From NCBI GenBank assembly GCA_963759375.1, contig CAVWYY010000006.1, positions 663,236 through 727,235 of the forward strand: a DNA stretch of 64,000 bases, written 5' to 3'. Origin of the DNA: DASSUW01 sp963759375 (GTDB lineage Bacteria; Actinomycetota; Thermoleophilia; Solirubrobacterales; Solirubrobacteraceae). The stretch's first letter is position 1, and each line of letters begins with the position of its first letter. Shown here piece by piece: positions 16,335 through 24,861 of the stretch. The notes beneath the pieces are model-generated. The model saw nothing but the letters and a program-made list of their open reading frames with translations, did not search any database and had not been told where the DNA came from. The position numbers were made by a program, and so were the translations under genes.

Positions 16335-17113
16335 GCGGCCTCCGCCTCCGGATCGTCGGCCCACTCGGTAAGAGCCTCGGCGAGCTGGGCCGCGGTCGGG
16401 CGATCGCCCGGGTCAGGCGCGAGCGCGTGCTTCAACAGCGCGCCGACGGGGCCGGGGAGCGTCGCGGCGTTCGGGACGGACGGACTGGTGAGCAGTTGGC
16501 CGGCGAGCGCCTCGTGGAGGGAGGCCGCGAGTGCGAAGACGTCCGCCGGCGGGCCGACGGGGACCGCCGGGCGTCGCTGCTCGGGCGGCATGTAGGCCCA
16601 CGTCCCCCCCGGCCGCGTCATGCGCGCCGCGGCCGCGACCGGAAGCGCCAGCTCGAAGTCGATCAGACGCGGCCGCACGTTGAGCACGATGTTCGACGGC
16701 TTGACGTCGAGATGGACCCAGCCGGTGGCGGCGATGTGAGCGAGTGCGCGGGCGATCGCGGCGCCCAGCGCCGCCACGAGCGGCACGGGCAGGTGCACGC
16801 GACCGATGACGGCGGCGCGCAGGTTCGGCCCCGGCACGTGCTCGAGCAGCAGGTGCGGGTGGGGACCGGAGAGCACCGTGCTCAGATGGCGTGGCACGGC
16901 TGGGTGTGCCAGCCGCTGCAGCGCGCGACCCTCGTTCCGCAAGCGCAGCAGACAATGCGGGTCGTCGACGAGGTGCGGTCGCGGCACCTTGGCCACCGCA
17001 CGGCGGCCGGCCGCCTCGACCAGGAACGCCTCGTGCGCCGTTCCGCCCGCCAGGCGGCGAACGATCCGCCCCGACGCCAGGGCGTCTCCCGTGGTGAGCG
17101 TCCAGGACGACAT
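16235..17113 (-). CDS. Ser/Thr protein kinase with DFE variant
   Basis: The start is ATG 17113 behind AGGTGG, giving 292 residues. The N-lobe contains Gly-rich VRRLAGGTAHEAFLVE and Lys in R-A-V-A-K-V-P; the C-lobe has W-V-H-L-D-V-K-P-S-N (catalytic Asp) and W-A-Y-M-P-P-E-Q in place of APE. The metal-binding motif reads L-I-D-F-E-L, that is DFE rather than DFG. No transmembrane segment or PASTA domain is seen, so it is a soluble kinase. Its last 100 bp are antisense to the end of the histidine kinase gene, which could couple expression of the two. Confidence 0.85.
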   Translation of the reverse strand: MSSWTLTTGDALASGRIVRRLAGGTAHEAFLVEAAGRRAVAKVPRPHLVDDPHCLLRLRNEGRALQRLAHPAVPRHLSTVLSGPHPHLLLEHVPGPNLRAAVIGRVHLPVPLVAALGAAIARALAHIAATGWVHLDVKPSNIVLNVRPRLIDFELALPVAAAARMTRPGGTWAYMPPEQRRPAVPVGPPADVFALAASLHEALAGQLLTSPSVPNAATLPGPVGALLKHALAPDPGDRPTAAQLAEALTEWADDPEAEAAQPSRSGMVATTVVPAPGGLSTRRSPFIAAARS

Positions 17114-17124
17114 AGCACCGCCAC

Positions 17125-17265
17125 CTACGTCGCGCGGCGCGGGCGCGGCCGGCTGAGGGCCGCAACACTGCCTCGCCGTCGGCGCAGGACGCCACCGATC
17201 GCCAGGCCCACGGCGTCGAGACCGACGAGGACGGCCAGCGCGCATGTCGAGAGCGTGCGGAGCAT
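17125..17265 (-). CDS. Possible single-pass 46-aa membrane protein
   Basis: A short frame starts at ATG 17265 with CGAGG seven bases upstream. It encodes MLRTLSTCALAVLVGLDAVG, continuing hydrophobic to GGV, then a strongly basic tail. It ends 12 bp before the Ser/Thr kinase start and could be a leader gene of that operon. No homology recognised; it could be chance in GC-rich DNA. Confidence 0.3.
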   Translation of the reverse strand: MLRTLSTCALAVLVGLDAVGLAIGGVLRRRRGSVAALSRPRPRRAT

Positions 17266-17460
17266 GCCTCGATGGTGATCGGGATTCGCGGGCGCTTCGT
17301 CGGCCTGCGGGCCGATCTTCGCCGTGCGCCGGCGGGCGCAGCCGCGCTGGTCGTACTGCGCGCGGCCTACGCCGAAGAGCCCTCCCTCGGCCGACGACAC
17401 GTGCGTTGCGGCGGACGACGATGACGCCCGGGGAGATCAGCCAACGAAAGAGGCACCGAC

Positions 17461-18246
17461 ATGATCGTCGTCTACGTCCTTGTGGCACTAGCGCTCGCGG
17501 CTCTCGCGGGCGTGGCATTGGCGGTACGGATCATCAAGCAGTACGAGCGCGGCGTCCTCTTCCGTCTCGGCCGTGTGAAGGGCGACGCGCGAGGGCCGGG
17601 GGTGATCGCGTTCATCCCGTTCGTCGACCGTCTGCACCGCGTCACGCTGCGCATCGTCACGATGCCGATCCAGTCGCAGGGGATCATCACCCGCGACAAC
17701 GTCAGCGTCGACGTGTCCGCCGTCGCGTATTACCGCGTTGCGGATCCGATCCGGTCTGTCGTCGCGATCGAGAACGTCTCCGCGGCGATCAACCAGATCG
17801 CCCAGACCACGCTCCGTGCCGTCGTCGGGCGCCACACGCTCGACGAGACGTTGTCGGAGACGGAGACCATCAACCGGAACATCCGCGAGATCCTCGATGT
17901 CCAGACCGAGGATTGGGGCATCCAGGTCACGGTCGTCGAGCTGAAGGACATCCAGCTGCCCGAGGGCATGAAGCGCGCGATGGCCCGCCAGGCCGAGGCC
18001 GAGCGTGAGAAGCGCGCCAAGATCATCGCCGCCGAGGGCGAGGCGCTCGCCGCCGGCGAGCTGGCGAATGCGTCCGACGTGATGCTGGCCCACCCGCTCG
18101 CGCTGCAGCTGCGGAACCTCCAGTCGCTCGTCGAGATCGCCGTCGACAAGAACTCGACCGTCGTATTCCCTGCGCCGCTGATGAGCACGATCCAGGAGCT
18201 CGGTGCCTTCGCGGCTCGCGAGACGGCAGCGGCCGCCTCGGCATAG
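17461..18246 (+). CDS. Slipin / stomatin-like SPFH protein
   Basis: This 261-residue protein has an N-terminal membrane anchor (residues 2-25) and the SPFH signature: V-R-I-I-K-Q-Y-E-R-G-V-L-F-R-L-G-R, GPGVIAFIPFVDRLHRVTLRI, Q-G-I-I-T-R-D-N-V-S-V-D-V-S-A-V-A-Y-Y-R. A C-terminal coiled-coil arm follows (KRAMARQAEAEREKRAKIIAAEGE). Stomatins form oligomeric rings that organise membrane microdomains. No NfeD partner gene is adjacent, although slipins are often paired with one. AAAGAGG precedes the ATG. Confidence 0.92.
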   Translation: MIVVYVLVALALAALAGVALAVRIIKQYERGVLFRLGRVKGDARGPGVIAFIPFVDRLHRVTLRIVTMPIQSQGIITRDNVSVDVSAVAYYRVADPIRSVVAIENVSAAINQIAQTTLRAVVGRHTLDETLSETETINRNIREILDVQTEDWGIQVTVVELKDIQLPEGMKRAMARQAEAEREKRAKIIAAEGEALAAGELANASDVMLAHPLALQLRNLQSLVEIAVDKNSTVVFPAPLMSTIQELGAFAARETAAAASA

Positions 18247-18349
18247 AGTCGCTGGGCGTACACGAAACAGACGACTGCCGGCCGACGACAGCAGCGAGGC
18301 GGACGCGGACGATGGGTCGGTGCATTCAGCCCGACCTCGAGGAGACAAG

Positions 18350-19468
18350 ATGCGCTTCGGACGCCTATCCATCGCGAGCGCCGTGGCGGTGCTCGGCCTC
18401 AGCGTCACCGTCGCTGCGTGCGGCAGCGGAAACGACAACGGCACTGCCGGCGGGGGCGCGAGCAGCAGCGGCAAGAAGATCGCGCTGCTGCTGCCTGAGC
18501 ACACCACGGCCCGCTACGAGACCCAGGATCGGCCGCACTTCGAGAGCATGGTCAAGAGCCTCTGCCCCACCTGCTCGGTCGTCTATGAGAACGCGAACCA
18601 GGACGCGAGCGAGCAGCAGTCGCAGGCGGAGTCGGTGTTGACGCAGGGGATCGACGCCATGGTGCTCGATCCCGTCGACGCTACGTCGGCCAGCACGATC
18701 GTGCGCATGGCCAAGGCGCAGAACGTGCCGGTGATCAGCTACGACCGGCTGATCTCGGGCGGGGACCTCGCCGCGTACATCTCGTTCGACAACGAGCGGG
18801 TCGGAGCGCTCCAGGCCACGTCGCTCGAGAAGAAGCTGACGCAGGACGGCAGCCCCAAGGGCCCGATCGTGATGATCAACGGCGATCCGACCGACAGCAA
18901 CGCCCACCTGTTCAAGCAGGGTGCGACCAGCGTGTTCAGCCGTGACGGCGTGAAGATCGCCAAGTCCTACGACACTCCGGGTTACACGCCGGCGAACGCG
19001 CAGACGGAGATGCAGCAGGCGATCACCGCGCTGGGCAACGACGGATTCGCCGGCGTCTACGACGCCAACGACGGCATCGCGACCGGCGCGATCACAGCGA
19101 TGAAGGACGCTGGCATCAACCCGGCGAGCCGGCCGACGACGGGTCAGGACGCTGAGCTCGACGGCATCCAGCGGATCCTCGCGGGCCAGCAGTACATGAC
19201 CGTCTACAAGTCGGTCAAGACCGAGGCGCAGGACGCCGCGCGTCTGGCCGTTCCGCTCGCCAAGGGGCAGCCGCTGCCGGCGAATCTCGTCAATCAGCAC
19301 ACGAAGAGCGGGTCGACGAGCGTGCCGTCCGTGATCCTGACGCCGGTGGCCGTCACCAAGGCGAACGTCGCGTCCACGGTCATCAAGGACGGCTTCTGGA
19401 CGCCGGCGCAGATCTGCACGCGGGCGTTCGCAAGCGCCTGCAAGGCGGCCGGGATTCCGGGGGCCTAG
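18350..19468 (+). CDS. Sugar ABC transporter substrate-binding lipoprotein (xylose type)
   Basis: The ATG at 18350 follows GAGGAGAC. A lipoprotein signal with V-A-A-C-G precedes a type I periplasmic-binding (Peripla_BP_4) fold: KIALLLPEHTTARYETQD, ALDPVDA-like region VLDPVDATSASTIV, VISYDRLI, YISFDNERVGALQA, DANDGIATGAI and GQDAELDGIQRI. This pattern is close to XylF of the xylose system, but specificity for xylose or another pentose is not proven. The ATPase and permease genes follow directly (2 bp and a 4-bp overlap), giving a three-gene importer operon. Confidence 0.9.
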   Translation: MRFGRLSIASAVAVLGLSVTVAACGSGNDNGTAGGGASSSGKKIALLLPEHTTARYETQDRPHFESMVKSLCPTCSVVYENANQDASEQQSQAESVLTQGIDAMVLDPVDATSASTIVRMAKAQNVPVISYDRLISGGDLAAYISFDNERVGALQATSLEKKLTQDGSPKGPIVMINGDPTDSNAHLFKQGATSVFSRDGVKIAKSYDTPGYTPANAQTEMQQAITALGNDGFAGVYDANDGIATGAITAMKDAGINPASRPTTGQDAELDGIQRILAGQQYMTVYKSVKTEAQDAARLAVPLAKGQPLPANLVNQHTKSGSTSVPSVILTPVAVTKANVASTVIKDGFWTPAQICTRAFASACKAAGIPGA

Positions 19469-19470
19469 CC

Positions 19471-20256
19471 GTGCCCTCCCCTCTACTCGCCCTCAAGAAC
19501 GTCAGCAAGCGGTTCGGCGCCGTCCAAGCGCTCGACGGTGTGGACTTCGAGATCTACCCCGGCGAGGTCGTGGGGCTCGTCGGCGACAACGGAGCCGGCA
19601 AGTCGACGCTCGTGAAGATCATCTCCGGCATCTTCGCGCCCGACCACGGTGAGATCTCGATGGACGGGGTCCCGGTCACCGTTCGCACCCCCGAGGATGC
19701 GACCGAGCTCGGCATCGCGACCGTCTACCAGGATCTTGCGCTGGCGGACAACCTCGACGTCGTGGCCAACCTCTTCCTCGGCCAAGAGGAGCTGTCGAAG
19801 GGTCCGGCCAGGGCCACGTGGCAGATCGACGAGACCGCGATGGAACACCGCTCCCACGAGCTGCTCGAGCGGTTCGCGGTGACGATCCCGAGCGTGCGCA
19901 CCGAGGTCGCGGCGCTCTCCGGCGGTCAACGCCAGCAGGTTGCCGTCGCCCGCTCGCTCCTCGGCGAGCCGAAGATCGTGCTGCTGGATGAGCCGACCGC
20001 GGCCCTCGGCGTCGCTCAGACGGCCCAGGTGCTCATGCTGATCAAGCAGCTGCGCGAACGCGGGCTCGGCGTGATGGTGATCAGCCACAACCTGGCTGAC
20101 GTGTTCGAAGTCGCCGACCGCATCTTCGTGCTGCGCCTCGGCCGTCCGGCAGGAACCTTCGACGTCGCCGAGGCGACCCAGGACGAGGTCGTCGCGGCGA
20201 TCACGGGCGCCCATCTGCGCCCGGACGACGGCGCCGAGCAAGGGGATCGAACATGA
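19471..20256 (+). CDS. Sugar ABC transporter ATP-binding protein
   Basis: This 261-residue ATPase starts at GTG 19471, two bases after the binding-protein stop. It shows Walker A G-D-N-G-A-G-K-S-T, a Q-loop in V-Y-Q-D-L-A-L, signature L-S-G-G-Q-R-Q-Q and Walker B I-V-L-L-D-E-P, then the H-loop V-I-S-H-N-L. It is a single-cassette version, whereas E. coli XylG and RbsA carry two fused cassettes, so a homodimer should power the importer. Its stop overlaps the permease start by 4 bp (ATGA). Confidence 0.92.
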   Translation: MPSPLLALKNVSKRFGAVQALDGVDFEIYPGEVVGLVGDNGAGKSTLVKIISGIFAPDHGEISMDGVPVTVRTPEDATELGIATVYQDLALADNLDVVANLFLGQEELSKGPARATWQIDETAMEHRSHELLERFAVTIPSVRTEVAALSGGQRQQVAVARSLLGEPKIVLLDEPTAALGVAQTAQVLMLIKQLRERGLGVMVISHNLADVFEVADRIFVLRLGRPAGTFDVAEATQDEVVAAITGAHLRPDDGAEQGDRT

Positions 20257-21464
20257 GCACGCACACCCACACGGCAACGGCCGGCCCTGAGCTTGGCCCG
20301 CGGCGCTCGCCGCTCGCCGCGGCGCGGCGCGTCTTTGGAGGCGATCTCGTCTCGGTGCGGGTCATCTTCGCGATCGCGGTCATCTGGATCGTCTTCCAGG
20401 CAGAGAACGGCCGCTTCCTATCCGCGGTCAATCTCACCAACCTGGTGCTGCAGATCACGGCCACGGGACTGATCTCCGTGGGTGTGGTGTACGTCCTGCT
20501 GCTCGGGGAGATCGACCTGTCGGTCGGCGCGGTGAGCGGCGTGACGTCCGCGCTCATGGCGGTGCTCAACGTCCAGCACGGCTGGAACCCGTATCTGGCC
20601 ATCGCCGCCGCGGTGGTGCTGGGCCTGGGGATCGGCCTGCTTCAGGGAGCGCTGTTCTCCTCGTTCGGCGTCCCGTCGTTCATCATCACGCTCGCAGGCC
20701 TGCTCGCGTGGCAGGGCCTCCAGCTGTACATCCTCGGTGACACCGGCAGCGTGAACGTGACCGACGGCAAGATCGTCGGGCTCGCGAACCACTTCTACTC
20801 GGACGCCGTCGGCTGGGTGTTCGCCGCCGTCGTGATCGTGGGCTACGCCGCGACGGCGCTCTGGAGCCTGCGGTCGCGCCGAGCTGCGGGCCTGGCGGAC
20901 ACCGATGCGGCCGGACCGATCGCCCGCATCGTCATCGTGGCGGCAGTGACCATCGCCGTGGTGGCGGTGCTCAACGCCGACCGCGGGGTCCCGCTTGCGG
21001 TCCTGATCCTCGTCGCGTTCGTGGCCGGCATGCAGTACGTCGCTGCGCGGACACTCTTCGGGCGCCACGTATTCGCGGTCGGCGGCAACGCGGAGGCAGC
21101 ACGGCGCGCGGGCATCCGTACGAGGCGCATCCGGATCATCGTGTTCGGCATCTCCGGCACGATGGCGGCGATCGGGGGCGTTCTCGCCGCCTCCCGGCTG
21201 CTGGCTGTGGACCAGTCGTCGGGCGGCAGCGACCTTCTGCTCTTCGCCATCGCAGGGCCGGTCATCGCCGGCACGAGCCTGTTCGGCGGCCGCGGATCGG
21301 TGTGGTCGGCGCTGCTGGGAGCGATCACCATCGGGTCGATCTCCAACGGCATGGACCTGCTCGCGCTCCAGTCGTCCGTGAAGTTCATGGTCACCGGAGG
21401 CGTGTTGGTCGCCGCCGTGATCGTGGACGCGCTGGCGCGGCGCAACCGTCAAGCGCGCGCCTGA
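20253..21464 (+). CDS. Sugar ABC transporter permease (XylH/RbsC type)
   Basis: This 403-residue protein has about ten membrane helices and the signature of the branched permease family: L-L-G-E-I-D-L-S-V-G-A-V-S-G, FSSFGVPSFIITLAGLLAWQGL, AVGGNAEAARRAGIRTRRIR (EAA-like coupling loop) and GGRGSVWSALLGAITIGSISNGMDLL. It is the membrane component of the importer coded by 18350-21464. It is followed by degraded sequence, not another transport gene. Confidence 0.92.
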   Translation: MSTHTHTATAGPELGPRRSPLAAARRVFGGDLVSVRVIFAIAVIWIVFQAENGRFLSAVNLTNLVLQITATGLISVGVVYVLLLGEIDLSVGAVSGVTSALMAVLNVQHGWNPYLAIAAAVVLGLGIGLLQGALFSSFGVPSFIITLAGLLAWQGLQLYILGDTGSVNVTDGKIVGLANHFYSDAVGWVFAAVVIVGYAATALWSLRSRRAAGLADTDAAGPIARIVIVAAVTIAVVAVLNADRGVPLAVLILVAFVAGMQYVAARTLFGRHVFAVGGNAEAARRAGIRTRRIRIIVFGISGTMAAIGGVLAASRLLAVDQSSGGSDLLLFAIAGPVIAGTSLFGGRGSVWSALLGAITIGSISNGMDLLALQSSVKFMVTGGVLVAAVIVDALARRNRQARA

Positions 21465-21562
21465 TGGGATCGTGGGCTTCAGCCGGTGAGTGGGATGGCG
21501 GCGGCAACCAGCGTGCCGCCGCCGGCGGGTCCTCTCGCCGGCCGCGATGCAGTTTGTCGTCG

Positions 21563-21729
21563 TCATAGCAGCGGTCGACGATCGGTCGACCGGAGACGGC
21601 CCCGTTCAAGGCCCCCTTGAAGAGCACATCGCTCGGGCACCTTGACCGGCGGGGTCATCGGCTCGACGACCTCCCAGATCTCATCGCGGACCTCGAACAC
21701 CGCCCCCACAGCCAACCGCCAGAAGTCGA
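21563..21729 (-). other. Degraded sequence, possibly a transposase remnant
   Basis: The 265 bases after the permease gene contain no credible intact gene. On the minus strand a short stretch reads VRDEIWEVVEPMTPPVKVPER, which resembles the N-terminal D-x-x-W-x-x-x-x-P-x-x-P-P of IS5-type transposases, and then loses frame. The similarity is weak and there are no visible terminal repeats. Confidence 0.2.
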
Positions 21730-22044
21730 TCACGGGTGCGCCGCGAAGACGTGGGCGACGGCTCCGCCGCTGAAGGCGATGGTGCTGATCGGCTCGATGG
21801 TGAGCGGTGCCGTGAAGAGCCGCTCGCCGCGCCCAGGACGACCGGATGGACAACCAGGCGGTACTCGTCGATCAAGCCTCTCGTTCATCGGCTTCGCAAA
21901 CGGCCCGGAGGCGCCGGGCCAATAAGCGGCCCACCCCGCATAGGTGGTGGCACCGATGAGGTGCGCGCCGGCGTTGCTCACGGTCTCGACGGTCCAACCG
22001 GCGCCGTCATCGGAGACGGACATCTTCAGGACCAGCGAGGCCAT
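21730..22044 (-). pseudogene. Deletion-scarred RibD/DHFR-fold pseudogene
   Basis: Recognisable fragments of a RibD C-terminal-like protein alternate between two frames. The start MASLVLKMSVSDDGAGWTVE is followed by GAHLIGATTYAGWAAYWP and PFAKPMNE in one frame. LIDEYRLVVHPVVLG follows in a second frame, then RLFTAPLTIEPISTIAFSGG back in the first. Relative to normal members, the SxxLDG loop and the central region between PMNE and LIDEY (several dozen residues) are missing, so at least two deletions and two frame changes have occurred. This is true decay, not a single base error. An intact but different family member is at 5161-5739. Confidence 0.7.
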
Positions 22045-22159
22045 GCGGTGCCTCCCTCCCGGGACGGATGACATGAGCTGCTCCCGTCGATGATGATGCA
22101 GAGAGCCGCACCGTCCCTAATTGCGGCCCCTTTGTGAAACGAGCTCTAAGCCGCCGCCC

Positions 22160-22627
22160 TCATGCGGCGACCGTGTCGGTCGGCTCGACCGCGTGCCCGT
22201 TCGCGGTGAGCACCACGTCGATGTTGCCGCGCGTCGCGTTCGAGTAGGGACAAACCTGGTGTGCCGCCTTCACGAGCTCGACGGCCTCGACGGCATCGTC
22301 GATCGACGGCAGCGTGACGGCGAGGGTCACCGCGAGCGCATAGCCACGACTCTTCGTCGGCATCAGCATCACGCTCGAGTCGATCGCGACGTCGCCGACC
22401 TCGAGCCGGCGCCGACGCGCCGCCGCCCCGAGCGCGCTCTCGAAGCAGGCGGCGTAGCCGACGGCGAACAGCTGCTCGGGATTCGTGCCGCCGCCCTCTC
22501 CGCCCATCTCGACGGGCGCTCGGAGATCCACCTCCAAGACGCCGTCCGAGGTGCGGCCATGTCCGGCGGTGCGGCCGCCGGTCACGTGTGCGCGTGCGGT
22601 GTAGATGACGCGTCCGTTGTTAGTCAT
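22160..22627 (-). CDS. ohr: Ohr/OsmC-family organic hydroperoxide resistance protein
   Basis: This 155-residue protein has the full Ohr pattern: VIYTARAHVTGGRTAGHGRTSDGVLEVDL, then GTNPEQLFAVGYAACFESAL with the first catalytic Cys, and HQVCPYSNATRGNIDV with the second. The two cysteines reduce organic peroxides using lipoyl-type donors. It is probably a stress gene under its own control; no MarR-type OhrR gene is adjacent. GGAGG lies upstream of ATG 22627. Confidence 0.92.
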   Translation of the reverse strand: MTNNGRVIYTARAHVTGGRTAGHGRTSDGVLEVDLRAPVEMGGEGGGTNPEQLFAVGYAACFESALGAAARRRRLEVGDVAIDSSVMLMPTKSRGYALAVTLAVTLPSIDDAVEAVELVKAAHQVCPYSNATRGNIDVVLTANGHAVEPTDTVAA

Positions 22628-22817
22628 GCCCGGAAGGTTCCTCCGCGGCGAGGCATCTGTCGTCGGTCGCCGAGTGGTCGTCTCGTCTACCGCGGTGAGC
22701 GCACGCGACGGTTCGGCGCACCCCGTGGGCGGTAGTCGAAAGAGTCACCTCCGCGCCGACGAAACTCGCGGGGCTGGCGGCCAGGATGAGCAAGGTCTCC
22801 GAACGTAAGGAGCGAGC

Positions 22818-23339
22818 ATGACTCGCAATGGACCCCGCGGCCTCCTCTCCGCGCTCATGGTAGTGCCGCTCGTAGCGCTGGTGGTGGCCGGTTGCGGCAG
22901 CAACAACGACACCCCCACGGCGACGGTGAAGCCCGCCGGTGGGAGCTCCGGGACGGTCAGCGTCGCAAACACCGGGCTCGGCAACATCCTCGTCGACTCA
23001 CAGGGCAAGACCCTGTATCTGTTCGAGCAGGACACGGGCACGAAGAGCACGTGCTCCGGCGGATGCGCCGCGGGATGGCCCCCGCTGCGAGCGAGCGGCA
23101 AGCCGACGGCCGGCAGTGGGGTCAAGGCCTCGATGCTCGGCACGACCCCGCGATCGGACGGAAAGCCGCAGGTGACCTACAACGGCCACCCGCTCTACTA
23201 CTTCGAGGGCGACAGCAGCGCCGGCGACACGAATGGGCAGGGCGTCAACGCATTCGGCGCACTCTGGTATGTGCTGTCGCCGAGCGGGAACGCGATCACC
23301 ACGGCCCCGTCGAGTTCGAGCGGCGGCAATGGCTACTAG
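22818..23339 (+). CDS. COG4315-type secreted lipoprotein (Lipoprotein_15 repeats)
   Basis: AAGGAGCGAGC precedes ATG 22818. The lipobox is V-V-A-G-C. Two repeats typical of the 'secreted repeat of unknown function' follow: ILVDSQGKTLYLFEQD with CSGGCAAGWPPL, and QVTYNGHPLYYFEGD with WYVLSPSGNAI. Family members are cell-surface lipoproteins of unknown role, sometimes linked to redox or heme-like processes. A second copy is at 30358-30879. The gene overlaps the next one by 11 bp. Confidence 0.88.
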   Translation: MTRNGPRGLLSALMVVPLVALVVAGCGSNNDTPTATVKPAGGSSGTVSVANTGLGNILVDSQGKTLYLFEQDTGTKSTCSGGCAAGWPPLRASGKPTAGSGVKASMLGTTPRSDGKPQVTYNGHPLYYFEGDSSAGDTNGQGVNAFGALWYVLSPSGNAITTAPSSSSGGNGY

Positions 23340-23757
23340 CAGCCCGCTTCCGCGGCTGCAGTCGAGGGCGGTCGCGATGGACGCGGCCGCCTCAGCGGCA
23401 TACGCGCTCGGGGCGCTCCTGCTCGCGGGCGAGGCGGCTGTGCACATCCAGCAGTTCGTGTCCGTGTTCCACGACGTACGATGGATCGGACCGCTGTTCC
23501 TCGCCAATGCGGCCGCGATCGTGTTGACGATCGCCGGCCTGCTCCAGGCGCGCACTCGGCGGTTTGCGGCGCTGGCGGGCGTCGTGATCTCCGCGGTCGC
23601 GCTCGGCAGCCTCATCATCAGCTACGGGACCGGGCTGTTCGGCTGGCAGGAGGCCGGCTTCCGCACGCCCGTCGCGCTCGCGATGATCACCGAAGCCGGG
23701 GCCGTGATCCTGCTGGCTACGGCACTCACGCTCGTGCAACGCTCGTCGAGCCGCTGA
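23329..23757 (+). CDS. Four-helix membrane protein
   Basis: ATG 23329 overlaps the end of the lipoprotein gene, suggesting translational coupling. The 142-residue product has four hydrophobic segments (about 24-45, 53-74, 79-101 and 110-135) separated by short polar loops, with HIQQFVSVFHDVRWIGPLF between the first two. No catalytic motif is visible. Given the overlap it may be a membrane partner of the COG4315 lipoprotein. Confidence 0.75.
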   Translation: MATSSPLPRLQSRAVAMDAAASAAYALGALLLAGEAAVHIQQFVSVFHDVRWIGPLFLANAAAIVLTIAGLLQARTRRFAALAGVVISAVALGSLIISYGTGLFGWQEAGFRTPVALAMITEAGAVILLATALTLVQRSSSR

Positions 23758-23777
23758 TCACCGGCGACCCGGCGATC

Positions 23778-24824
23778 GTGGCGATCAGACGGATTCGCAC
23801 TGCGCCTCCCGCCGCGTCAGGGCCAAAGCCCTGGCGCGGCGATCGCGCTCGCCTCAGGAACCTGCGGGAGCATCGCTGGTCCCCGATCGAGCGAGCCGTC
23901 GTGATCAGCGCGCTGGCGATCGTCATGGGCTCGCTGTTCCTCTCGGCGTACTCGCTCGCGCTGGGCGACCCTGTCCCTCGCCGGATCGACGCCGCGCTGG
24001 TCGGCGACCCAGCGGCCGAGCCGCACACGGTCGCCGCGGTGCAACGGGTCGCGCGCGGCAGCCTCGCCTTCCGCGGCTACCCCTCCGTCGCCGCGGCCCT
24101 GCGGGCGATCGACCGGCAGCAGGTCTACGCAGCGCTCGACCTCACCCCGACGCGGCCGACGCTCTACGTGGCGAGCGCGGCCGGCGCATCCGTGGCGCGC
24201 GTGCTCGAGCAGATCTCCGCCGCCGACCCGAGGGTTCGCGTCGTCGACACCCATCCGCTCGCGCGATCCGACCCGAGCGGCGTCGACGTGTTCTACCTGA
24301 TGCTCGTCACAACGATCATCGGCTTCCTGTCGGTGATGCAGGTCCGCACGAACGCGGGCGGCCTGGTGCTGCGCCACTGGAGCGCCTTCGTCCTGGTCCT
24401 GGCCGCGGCGGCGTCGCTCGCCCTCACGCTCGTCGACGGGCCGTTGCTGGCCAGGCTGGACCTCCCCGTGCTGGAGAGCTGGGGCATCCTCGCCTTGCAG
24501 CTCGTGGCCGTCGCATCGTTCGCCTCTCTCATGTCCGTGCTGATCGGCCGCTGGGCGATCCTCCCAACGTGGCTGTTCTTCGTCGTTCTCGGCAACGCTT
24601 CGTCCGGCGGCGCCGTCGCGCCGCCGCTCCTCCCGCCGCCGTTCGCCTTCGTGTCGCAGTGGCTGCCGTCGGGCGCGACGGTGACCGCAATGCGCGATGC
24701 GGTCTACTTCCGCGACCACCAGCACGCGCGCCCGATCTTCGTCCTGGCGGCCTGGGCGACGATGCTCTTCGCGGCGATGGTGCTCATCTCCCACCGGCGG
24801 CGAACGAGCCCGGGCGCCGTTTGA
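23778..24824 (+). CDS. Membrane protein of the ABC-2 / YhgE-Pip-like type
   Basis: Starting at GTG 23778 (inferred), this 348-residue protein has one N-terminal helix, a soluble loop of about 110 residues (RIDAALVGDPAAEPHTVAAVQRV to ARVLEQISAADPRVRVVDTHP) and then five or six C-terminal helices. This one-plus-loop-plus-five layout is that of DUF3533/YhgE-like and ABC-2 membrane proteins that export substances or anchor surface factors. It follows the four-helix protein gene by 20 bp, so the three genes from 22818 are probably one operon. No ATPase gene is nearby. Confidence 0.65.
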   Translation: MAIRRIRTAPPAASGPKPWRGDRARLRNLREHRWSPIERAVVISALAIVMGSLFLSAYSLALGDPVPRRIDAALVGDPAAEPHTVAAVQRVARGSLAFRGYPSVAAALRAIDRQQVYAALDLTPTRPTLYVASAAGASVARVLEQISAADPRVRVVDTHPLARSDPSGVDVFYLMLVTTIIGFLSVMQVRTNAGGLVLRHWSAFVLVLAAAASLALTLVDGPLLARLDLPVLESWGILALQLVAVASFASLMSVLIGRWAILPTWLFFVVLGNASSGGAVAPPLLPPPFAFVSQWLPSGATVTAMRDAVYFRDHQHARPIFVLAAWATMLFAAMVLISHRRRTSPGAV

Positions 24825-24861
24825 GCGCCATACGTACGTATGCGTCCGAAAGTGCCGTCAC

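Noticed and set aside
17315..17346. Third copy of the 33-bp motif
   Set aside because: Only the first part aligns well and the core GTA-N-GAC is lost; mentioned as a weak relative, not a copy.
21563..21729. IS5-like transposase remnant
   Set aside because: Only about 20 residues resemble a transposase start, there are no terminal inverted repeats and no catalytic DDE motif. Too weak to call a mobile element.
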